Shown here one piece after another: positions 42,901 through 54,900 of a stretch of DNA of 64,000 nucleotides. The number at the start of each line of letters is the position of its first letter. Positions within the stretch are counted from its first letter, which is position 1. Below the pieces are notes generated by a model, which ran no database searches, was not told the origin of the DNA, and saw nothing but the letters and a program-made list of their open reading frames with translations. This DNA comes from Neelides folsomi. Its lineage: Eukaryota; Arthropoda; Collembola; Neelipleona; Neelidae. The DNA lies in assembly GCA_034687125.1 (NCBI GenBank), contig JAQGBZ010000153.1, forward strand, positions 62,001 through 126,000, in the 5' to 3' direction. Position numbers and translations under genes: made by a program.

Positions 42901-45900
42901 ATAACTACGTATGAACAAGTGAGAGTCAAAAGGTAAATGGGCGACTTAATCAAATCCCCTTTCTTTATCATAGTTAAAATCCAAATCCCCTTTGGAATCT
43001 CCATCAATTAGGATTAAATACTAAACATTGCAATTTGCCATTGGAAATTGATAGATTAATTTCCTCTTATTTACCCTTATCAAATCATTGTGTTTTATTC
43101 TTAGAATAAATTGTACATACTATGGATATATTAAATTATGAAAACGAAAAGAAAACTTTCTCTTGAGAAAGTGTCTGTCGTTTGTTAATGGTTCAGTTTG
43201 TAGTTTGCTTAATTGTACTGTCTTATATTCCCCATAGATCGCCCAATTTAAAAGATTTTAATCATTAGTCATGTAAAAGTTATTATTGATTTAAATAAAT
43301 AACCAGTTAAGTCTGACCCACCTTGTACAGAGTGGTCCAGAGATTAATAGGTTTTTTTTAAATCGTTAATCTTTTTTATTCCTCAACAGAATTTCATTAA
43401 AATTAGAAGGTATATACCTTATATATCATCTAATACAAAAATATAAACTTTAATTTGTTAATTGAGCCCAAATTTTTGTATTATATGAACCCTCTCTTCT
43501 TTACTTAAACGCCGACGCTTATCCATTGTTCAACTTCAAGATAAATTGAAAATGTTCAAAAGTGAAAACTGAGGAGACTAAGTTGTAGAAAAATGACAGT
43601 AGTTTATTTTGGGTGTAAAAATTTCAGTTTTTAGATTGACATATATAATAAAATATTGTATTCCCCATCTAATGACCATCTTAATATTTTTATACGATTA
43701 ACCATCTAAAAGTTATAATCGATTTAAAAAAACCTATCAACTCTGGGCCACTCGTTACATTCTTATTTTAGCATAATATTTTTTTATATTCTGAATGACT
43801 CCAAAAAATTTAAATAAAAGGAAATATTGAACAATAAAAATTGAAAATTTCAGACCGAATATTACGTTATTTTCCTCGCCTATTTTTTTATTTATTTAAA
43901 TGAAGGCAGTTTTCCCAGTCGATACCAAATGAGGTTGGTAGTCAAATGAGGTCTGTTAAGCCAGTGAAGCCCTAAAACCCATTTTTGCTATTTTCCATTG
44001 GTAAAAACCGTCTGGGATGGAGATTCTGAGAATAAAGCTATAAACGAGTTATGAATAAAATGAAGGGTAAACGGGATGGCCGTAAACGTATGCATGCATA
44101 ATGTATCTATATATTTTTCATATTCCATAAATTTTCGTTTTGTAGTGAAAGAATCCTCTTGGGAGTTGGTTGTCAGGCTTTAATTTGTTGAGAGCTTTCA
44201 CTTCCTTCCACCACAAATTCAACACAGAGGTGAAAAGGTGAGAGTTTTTTTGTAAATTGGAAAGACTTTTCTTCAATTTCTCTTATTCTTTTCCTTTTCA
44301 CTGGAGAAACACTACAAGTTCTATGTCTGCTACATAAAGAGCGAAGACTTTCGATCCCTATCCCAAAAATCCTTTCAAAATTACTTTTTCTCATTCTTCT
44401 CCAAGTCAAACAGAAGGTCTAGAGGGGTTTAGAAGAATGTACCATTTTAGTAAAGCAATCCTTTGTCAGACGATTCTTTTTTAATAATATAAGAATCCGA
44501 GATATCCGAATTGGAAAGAATATAAAATGATTGTCTTTTAACTTGTTGAAATTTAATTAGAAAATTAACAATAAAATTGGTAGTATTAGTCAATAATCAG
44601 ACTCAGAAGTTATTTAGTGGAAAGAAAAATAAATAATTTATATTTTGATAAATATTGTTAAACTCACCCAGCTGAAAAACATGCATTGTATGGAAATTCA
44701 AGTTTTTGATATTTTATATTCAGGGTGCACTCGAGAAATTCGAAGGGAGATGTCATTATTGTAAAAAAAAAAATCTTGTGTCGACCGACGGATATTGCGT
44801 GCTTATGGTGGAGAACCTTTTATAAAACCCAAGTCCAACAATAAGTAAAGCTTTACTGTGAACATTATTCTGGCGAGTGAAAGAAGTCGCATGAACAGGA
44901 GGTCTTTTGCCATCATACAATGCACACACTCGGGCCCTTAATATTCCATCGTATGCAGTACGGAAATTGAGACTCCGTTTTACAATCCCCAATGTTAGAA
45001 TGGAGAAATGAGTTTTGCGTGCGGGTCGAGGTTTTTTATGCCTTCATTTCATACGCTTTTACCCTCCGTTGATAGATCCACCACGTAAAGAATAAACATG
45101 GTGAAAGAAGTGGATTTTATATGTAATATAATATATCCGTAGTTTGTATGAGAAAAGGAATTGGAATGCCTAAAGGGTGGAGAAGAAATTTCTTCACCGC
45201 CCCTAACAATCATAATGAGGGGAGTGGAGTGGAGTAAGGAATAATTATATAAGTGCAATAATTCCTCAAGCCACGCCCGGAAGTGTGAAGTAAAATTTCA
45301 CAAGTGAATTTCTTTTAAATTTATGCGGAACCACCCTTTGAGATAATGCTAGTTCTTTTATAAGTTGTAGTTATTTTACAAGTGGTTAACAAGATTGGTT
45401 TTAATCTAAGCGTATGAGCTAAATCTTTTGATTGCATATATTACTTATAATCCAATGACACATTAACAAGATAGCTTGAATTTTCATATTTGTAAGCTTC
45501 ATGATAATAAATATTTACTATACTTAACATACCTACATAACTACATACGATAAGCCATAAGTCCTATTCAAAAAATTTTAAGCCTGTAATTAATACATTA
45601 TATCGTTAATAAGGCTTTTAATTAAAAAGGTAGTAAAATTATTGGCCTAAATACATAAAAACTACGTACCTGTACATAGTTAAGTACTCGTGTTAATCTA
45701 ACGAATTAATAATTAATGCTTATATAAGTGCTATACACTTACTACTTAATATTATGTTACTTTTTATCATTTCAAAAATGTTAATTTAAAGTTTAAAATT
45801 AAATTCATATCTCTACTTACACATAAAATTTATTCATATTCTCCGTAGCGGTTAAATTTTAATCAAGAATTCATGCATACCTAAAGTCTCAACTTCTTAT

Positions 45901-48900
45901 CCCAGGAAATATACATATAATGCTCCAAAATACGATACGAATATCTTCCTATATGAAAATTAGAATATGGTTTTAGAAAATGCATATAAATGAGTCTACT
46001 TATGTCTATAAAGAAAGGTAACTACACTTTATTCTGTGAGTATGAAAGTTATATGTAGTTATAAGTTATAACCTATGAATACTTAATTATACGATCCTAC
46101 CCTTTATGCATTATTCATTTCCTTTAAAATATAGTTAGTTTGGACCGTGTAAACAGGGAATATCTTTTAATTTCCTATATTTTTGCATGGGAAAAAGAAA
46201 GCTTCACTTTGGTTTTCCTCACCGGAAATGAATTTTGGAAATGTCAATCATAAATGAACATCGTGACTTTCTCTGGTGATGACCACTGATAATAATAAAT
46301 AGGATAATAAAAGGGAAATGAGTCGTCTAACCACCACGTGAACCCCATTTGGAATGAATAAAAAGCAGGTGGAGTTATATTACACGGCTCTTTGATTTCG
46401 TCGTTACTTCACTATGCCGTTGAGTCAAAATTGAGATCGAAGACCAAATGCATGTGCTATCATCATCATCATATCAAGAAAAGAATAAAAAGGGAGAAGG
46501 AAATAAAATGGAATACTTTTATATGAAAAACCTTTTAAATTCGATTTTCAACCTCAACTCAAAACTTATTTTCAGTTTCTTTTTCCAACGACACTTTGAG
46601 TGACGTGAGAAGTGAAGGAAAGGGCAGAAGTGAAATGTACCACCACGTCAAACTCAAAAATACCTCTACATCAAAGTGTATTCCCTAGAAAATCTTAAAG
46701 AAATAATAATACCTACATACTTGTTCTGATACACAATATATCTTATATTGAATTCGCTCATTCACCTACTTATAGTATATTTATACTTTTATCAATAACT
46801 ATAAATATGTACAAAGGTCTATGATATCGGCTTACTTATATTGAAGAGAAATAGGTATAGACTCTGTATAAGCAAGCTTTTAAATTTTCAATAAAAATAT
46901 TAAGGAAACGATGTGCTCTCCCAAGAGAACAGTTGATGAAGGCTCGCTCGATCGATGATAACGATTTTATTTAAAAATACTTATCCTCTTGATTGAAAAA
47001 TATTGTATGGGATGGAAGTGATGAAGTGACTATGTAATATGTATATCTACAACATATTTGTATTGCTGTAGTATATTTTGATTGTTATATTATATAAGAT
47101 ACGTTTTCTAACATTCCTCTATTTATAACCTCATATCCATGAGTGTTTGTAATGATAAGCTACATATGAGCTTAATACAGGTATGTTTTGTGACCAACCA
47201 TTTTATTACATGTGGCACTTTAAAGCCTCCTTAGAACCTTTTCGCCAGATACACTTCGGTTAAACTTTACGACATCTCATAAAATTTGATCCATGGTAGA
47301 AAGCTATCGGAATTGATATGATTCGTAAGGGGAGTTTGCATGACACAAAGGGAGATTCAAGATTATTTTAAATCTCTTTCATTGATTCTAACAATATGCA
47401 ATCATTTTCCTGGGAGGTTAAACGCAAACACAAATAACTACATTTTGGTTCTCAACCATTAAATATTAAATTTGGCCATTACATGCAGTCTCCTTAAAAT
47501 ACAGAATATAAGAGTTAAATTGATTCATATTTTGCATTACCTTGCTTGATGTGCACCAACAGACGCGACGTAAAAAGAGCTTGCAGTGAGAGATGAATCC
47601 TCGATTGCTTTACTTTCCATCCCAAGAGGATTCCCGCATAAATCTGTCACCAAATTGCAAAATTAATTATGTAGTTGATAAAATGGGAATAAATTGCGAA
47701 TTTGTAATTTAAGAATTATTTACAGCGCAGTAAGTGCATTTATGACTCTGTATTAATGCATTTACCAAACTTTTATCAAGATTTATTTATCTTTAAAGTC
47801 AACATTTTGTCAATATATCACTGCTGAATTTTAGCATTTAGTAATAAAGCTAATCGAGATTATCACGTCAAACCATTTTAATTTTACTACAGATTAGATT
47901 AAATTTTCTAATAATATCAGTAGTAGTGATTTAAGAACATGTGTATTGTAACAATTCAACAACTATTTAATTGTAACAATTAGTACAATTAAATAATTGT
48001 TAGAATTTTAGATCTTATATTTTGTATCTTTTTGATAAAGACATGAAAAATTCATGAAGAAAGATCAGACGTCAAATGGGAATTAACACACAAAGGGATT
48101 AGGAAAAATTTTCTTTGGGGATTAAGAGTGAAAGGATAAAAAACAAAGAAAGGGAAAGATACGAGAAAGCCAAAATCCCTTTTAATCTGTCTCTTTATTA
48201 GGAGCTTGAAGAAAGTAGAACTCCAATGTTCTCTATAAACCCACATGGAATATAATCTCTCTCCCGTGTATATTGAACTTTACTAAGGAACATTATCACA
48301 TGTAATACATTCGCTGAACTCTGTACATACACAATGAGTCGCATTACTCTTTGATAACGAGAAGGTCAGGGGCCGTAACATAAATTAGAAAGGCGAGAGA
48401 AGCAATCTTTCCCTAGCCCCACACACACAAACCCATCTCCCTTTACACCATTTGAGCAATCACAGCCTCGTCCTCCACATCCTCCGTCTACAACAACGTC
48501 TACACGACCTCTAATACATGGGAGAATCATAATAAGAATATAAGCCTGAGCAGAGATAAATTTCCCTTGGTGGATTATCATAGCTGGTTTGGTGGAAAGT
48601 TTCCAAATCGGTCCGGAGGTCCATTCTACCATACTGCTTTGAGAAGATATGTACAGTAGTGTAAAACGATGAAAAGAGTTCATTCGCCTCACCGACTCTT
48701 CCCACACAATGGCCCTCCAAAATTCATTTAAATCCCACGGCCCACACAACCATTTTAAAAAGAATTGAACTTTCTATTTATTTCCCACTCACTGGCCCAG
48801 AATTGGAGAAAAATGTGGGAATCAAATACAATTGTTTTCCTCTTTCAAAGAATGAATTTCCCATTTCAACTACTTGAAAAATTGAAATAGGATTGGAAAG

Positions 48901-51900
48901 GATTGTTAAAGGGTTCACCCTTATTCCATATAAATACAAATTATAAGTAATATGGTACTTATAGAATTCTATTCATTAAAATGTGATTTATATGTAAAAC
49001 CCCTTGAAGATGAAATGAAGGGTGAGTTATGTCCTTCGATGTCTGTGATTAGACCGGAATGATGATTCACCTCTTTCGGAAGTCACCCCTCATTTTTTAC
49101 CCTTACTAACGAAGGAGCAATTGGGTATAATAGCAAAAATGGATAATGCCAAGGATTCCAAAGGTTCCTCTTCAAACTCTCCCCCATCAATCTCCTAATT
49201 TCCCTCATTATTACTCCCTTGCATAGTTGCACATTTGAGAAGGACCGGAACGAGGAATGTCCTTCAGCTCATTAAAGCCTTTTTCCCCACAGCTCCCATT
49301 CAATTTATTCACAAGAGGAGAACAACCCCGAGGATTTTGAGCTTACTCCTTTAAAAGTATAAGCTTCGTATATATATATATATATTTATAAGATAGGCCG
49401 ACGAGGCTCCCCCTTCGCTTCTCTTAATGGCTTTCGTGGAGAGAAAGAAGTGAAATGAAATGGAATGAAAGATGGATCAATCGAAGAGAGCTAAGTAAGA
49501 AGAATGCTTCCGATTTGATTAGGGCGAAGAGAGAGTCTTCTGGACTACATAGGATGCTCAATTTGCCCGCCCGCACCCCCACCGTACTACTAATAGCTTC
49601 TAATCGTGAAATGGGGAAGATGGGCCGGAGTGTAATATATATTGATAATACAGATAGACACTCTTTCACTTTAATTTGCCATTTTCCTAGCTCCCTGGAA
49701 TTTCCTTCAGGGAATTGGAATGAAGGTGGGAAGGAGTTATGACTCATCAGGGCTATCCGCTTGGCGTCCCGAGATGAGAGATTCCCACCGCATCGACACG
49801 GACTTAATCGCCCATAATTATGAAGAGAAGGAAACATCGTTTTAATGGGACGTCACATCAGATTTAACGGATTGGACCCAGAAAGAATCCCGAATCTTCC
49901 TAAGTGGAGTCATTTGGGAGAGAAAGGGTGAGGGCGCGGGAGGTGGAGTTCAAAAACTCACCCTATTCCTATGCAGAGGAGAACTCAGGGGATGTCATTC
50001 ATGGCTTAATGATTATAATGCCGACTAATTTAATGTAATGTCAATGTCTCCATTCGAGGGTCCTCGACGAGATCCTCGAACAACTCACCCCATTTCCGCC
50101 CCAGTTCTTAACTTTCATTTAATGCCGCACCTTCCTCCTTTCCCAAACCCACCAAGACTCTTAATGTGAATGTAAACTCACAGACTTTCCGACAAAATGA
50201 ACTCTTCTTAAATCCCCCATTCATCTTTATGGTCTTTGGTGTATGAGCCAAAAGTGTTCATTTCCTCCTCCATTCTTTAGCACTATAAATTCCTCTTTCA
50301 TTTCTCCAAATGAAATTATAAGGATAGAGTTAAACATTTAAATTTTACATTTATCCTCAGTCTTTATTTTATTAATGAGCATAATTTTATTAATAAATGA
50401 GTAATGGTTAAATAAACGAGTGTTTGTATTTATCGAGTAAGAACTAATAATGGCTTTAGTATAGAAATACCTCTCTAAATGATTTAAATGAGGAAAATGA
50501 AGAAAACCTCGTTGATGTCGATTTACTCGATTTAGAAGTGGAAATACACTTGATGGTTCATGTTGATGATGATGTGATCTTAATCATGTTCTCATGCGGG
50601 GTTTCTCTTAATTGTATCCTGGGACCAGAGACACGTTCGTATTCTCTATTATACCATGGAATAATGCCACAAGGCACTCTGAGTATATCTTGATCATCTC
50701 AATTGAATCAAATGCCCATTTGCTCATTCACCAATTCGAGTTTACTCCCAGAATTTCCGTATCTTAAACATAGGTAGAACGAGACGAACTAATAATGGCT
50801 TTCTTTTAATGTACTGTCTTAAGTTTTCCCAACTCCAAATTGCGTGCCAGACGTAATAGAAATCCTTCGCTGTGACTCATTATGAGCCATCTTATGTTCT
50901 TTTATGATTCTTCGTATATTTTTTATTATGGCATTCGTAATCTCTTTAGAGCCTACTTAAAAATAGCAGTTTGATATATTGAGGTGGTAGTCATTACAGA
51001 AAAACCAAATTATAGGTAAAAGTCATTACTCAAAAAATCAAAGTAAGATATGCTTCCAAGCTTCCATAAATATTAACTTTAAACACAGAACCAGTATAAT
51101 ATCAGTATATCCTGTATGTTGAAGGAATTGACCATAGTGATACAAATATTACATTAAAGACTCAAATGATTAATGAACGACCTCAACATTCGAGCCATTT
51201 TATATAAACGTAAAAAGGGTGAAAAGAAAGGGAGAAAAGTAATTTACTTCACTGAAACTATTACAGACATGATATTAGAAATATCGTATAACGGTTCACG
51301 TTCACATTCGTAGAACTTTTCCCAAATCTACTAAATTCCTATCAAAAAATTCCGTATCTAAAGTATTAAATTACTCGATATAGAAATCCACTCGGTTCCC
51401 CTCTCCTCAAGAGTTGCATGGAGGAAGTATTAGGGGAAATTGGGCCTGGAAGTGCATTTTGAGACGAGGGTGATTCTTATAGACGATATTACAACGCTCC
51501 CTGACCCTCGTCATATTAAAGGATAAGGTCGTGGGGATAAGGAGGGAGCATTGTTTTATTTTATTGCCCCACCAGCCTCCCTTCAGATGAAAACTGTTTT
51601 CACTCGCACCTTACTCAATGAAGGAACTTCCCCTTCCCCACGCTTCTCTTCCCGTCTTCCAATTGAAGAATTATGAGGTTTGGGGGCGGCAAGGCCTTTG
51701 CGGCCTGTTAATGGTTTACCTCCTCGTTTTGCCAAAAGATTATGGGAGGAGAAGGCGGGAAAAGCTAAAAACTTTTCTACTTTTCAATACTTTCGTTTCA
51801 AAACTCTCCAATGATTATTTTCCTCAGACGGCCTTTTCAAATTTCTAATTGACTGTGGAGTTTTAGTATACACATCAAGTGCAGGGGCAGGGAGGGTGTG

Positions 51901-54900
51901 AGTTGGTCTATTCAAAATATAAGTTTAATAAGTATGCACTTGGAAGGGAGTTCTCTGACAGAATTTGGAAATGAGTATGGAAATGAGCATTTCCCCTTTC
52001 CTCCCTTTGACTGGCTTTTGTCAAAGATTCCTCTCTTTAAATGAGGTTAGGGAACAGACTTTTGAGTTGGGTACAAGATGGGCCCAAATTTTACGACAGC
52101 TTTGATTTGACATTTATTATGAATATTACCACAAAATTCCCTATAAGTTCCTGCGCACACTTACTTTAAGAGCGAGTTAATGAAGTTCCTTATATTAAGG
52201 ATACTTAAGATTAGAACCTATAAAATATATGAGAAAATGAGTTATGAAATATTGAAAACGATTTCTCGTTATCTTGCTTTCAAATTTTATGCGAGAACCT
52301 TCGTCGTTTCCCTGAATTGTAATTAGGAACATATGCCAGCTCTCCAGAGTTTTAACAATTTGAAGCTCACTTTAATGCCATTCCTCACGATTGATTTACA
52401 TATTCATAAATAAATTAAATATCAATTCCCCTTCCTTTTCATATTCACCCCTAGCTGTTAAATATTGGCATATTGGGCCCAGACCCGCGTCGATCCTATG
52501 CTGTTGAAAGACCCTCAAATATTAGATTGGAAATGATGGTGGTGGAGTGAAAGTGATCGGAGGGACTGGTGACTCTTAATGCGAGTCCCATGGAGCTTCC
52601 ATACCTATTCTAAGCTAATTTTTCATTCAGTCCTTAATTGAGCTCTGGCACGTGATCTATGCATTAAAAGAGAGCAAGGGGCATAGAAGTCCGCAAATAC
52701 CCTTATGACTCCCGGCCACACAGAGACAGAATGGTTTCAATGCGGTGTATGCATGTCCCACAGCACGAGAGAGAAACGAAAGGCAAATAAGGAGCGGGTG
52801 CGGGTAGGGGAAATCCCAACCTCGGGAACCCCAACATCGGTCAATTTGAGATTATTAACCAAAAGCTGAGTGAATGAAGGAAACGAGCTCGAGAGGGAGA
52901 AGGCTATACATGATTTATTTTTCTAATCGACTCTATGATTAAATTGTCATGCTAAGCCAGCCTGACGGCCCGACACTTCCTCCACACATTTATATGTACG
53001 GATTCTATCTCACATGAATGTCTTTAGTGGCGAGGGCATCTACTTACCAATAAGTAATGCACAACCCCCTGCGAGACATAAAAAAGCACTTCCTTCAATT
53101 ATTTTTCTAATGCAATACATTACCTTACTATGGTGTATAAATACAGACATGATATTCTGTACATACTACAAGTTTATGTACCATAAGTGTGTGTATATAT
53201 AATATTAGATATATTTAGAGTCCTACATGATTACACACATACTATGTAGGTATGATTTTTCGATTTATAAAACCTTGTTTTCATTTTCAATCGATCGAAC
53301 AGCAGGAGTTTAATATACGGCAATTTGTAAAATGAGGAATACGGATAATTATCATGGGTTTATCACGCCCTTGAGGATCATGTTCCTTAACAACTTGTCA
53401 CTTAACCTCTAATTATGAAAATGAAACATGAGTGAATTATTCAAGTACTTAATTACGTCACTTTCCAATTTTATTAATGTTTCCCTTCAATTTAAATTTA
53501 TGCGCCTTGAACACAAGTTGAGAGAACAGTAGACATACAAAATGAAAAATCATTAGTGTCAATGATATGTGTGCCTGAGCGTAATAAATAAGAGTAATGT
53601 AAAAAAATGAGAGAAAAATGAGATACATTATTCTTGGCATCGTAAATCTGTGAGAAAATCCATACACCTCCTTCAATGCGTATTTATAGAGGTTGAACAT
53701 AATCTTTCTGCGAAGGGACCGAGAGGCAGCGAGTTGAAAGTGAAACTCTTGAGACCCGAACAAGCAATAGAAAATGAAACATGACTCCTTGTTCAGTGTC
53801 AAATGCCAAAAGGCTTTAAGACATCGCACTACGCACACACACATGACTAACATCCCTGCACGACTTATGTAAACAGAATGCGTAGATAAGAGTGTATTAA
53901 GATTTATTAAAACGCATAACATTCTTTTGCATTATCAAATCCTTCCACTTTCATACTCTAAGAGAAAAATGTCCGTTTATCAATAAATGAGAATGTTCCT
54001 GGAGCTTCAATGAAGAATTTAAAAGAATTTAAAATTCTTCATATATTTTCCTCAACAGTCATGTTACATCGTTATTAATACTACGAGATCAAAAAAGGAA
54101 AAGGGTTATTATTTATAAAGGCATTCTATTTGATTCCCTTTATAGGTAAATTAACTTTGGCCCTTATACCTAAAGTAGAGTGTGTTATTGGATCTACGCT
54201 GGAGGCTATAATACCCGATTTTGAACTCTTCATTTTTTGACTTTTTTGTTAAAATAATAGGAAGCTAAGGTATAGTTTTAATACTTAAATAATATTATAT
54301 AACTGTAGTATAATGTAGTACAGTAGTATAAGTAGAGTATAGGAAAGTGTAAATTGTTCAGTGTTCTTATACGAAATCATTTTAAGGGGAATTGAATGAG
54401 CCAGCATTAAGACTTCCTCTGGGTTTAATATGGAAGGACGGAGTGGGCAAGCAGGTCGAAGTTGGCCCCGCATGGACCCAAATTCTCATAAGATCTTTCC
54501 GATAGTGAGACTGGGTGGAGGAGATGAGGGCTATTTGAGAGACACATGGGACCTACTGAACCGAAAATGAACTCCTTCAGTTTCCCTTCCTTTCCGGAGT
54601 ATCCCGAGGCGAAGCTGAGACGACACTCTGTTCTAACAAGATCTCTCAGGGAGAGATTCTAATCGTTTCCTTATATCATTCTATACAGTTTATAAAAAGG
54701 AAATAGGATGAATAGCTCGCTTAATTTCTCGCTGTGGTTCAAGCCGCAGTTTCCGCAGTTATTTCTTTCACCCTCCCCCTTTCATCTCTCACCAGAGAAC
54801 TCTCCAGGACTTGAAGAGGAAGAGGGGAGAATTCCTATTGTTATTAGCTTGATGAAACATTGCAGTAATGGATTACGCTCCTTGAACACGTGGATATACA

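Larger units (their letters stand above)
37308..47540 (-). other. DDR intron 2 (10.2 kb)
   Basis: Holds three mobile-element remnants (38776-39317, about 43139-43325 and 43328-43755) and otherwise AT-rich DNA with GC-richer islands (37700-38160, 42030-42750). A 78-codon open frame at 44756-44992 on the minus strand has unusually balanced codon content but no family I know. A (TA)n tract lies near 41996-42011. Confidence 0.5.

Noticed and set aside
48366-48749. 127-codon minus-strand frame with a Gly/Cys-rich end near DDR exon 2
   Set aside because: No donor or acceptor in the right phase, no signal peptide, and low-complexity sequence from CA/CT-rich DNA; a chance frame is simplest.
49424-49837. 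Overlapping open frames on both strands (137 and 95 codons)
   Set aside because: Both frames fall in a moderately GC-rich block with few stop codons; neither resembles a protein family or has good splice sites.
53458-53618. MPRIMYLIFLSFF segment as an alternative DDR signal-peptide exon
   Set aside because: The nearest GTATGT donor would end the exon in phase 0, while exon 2 needs phase 1.
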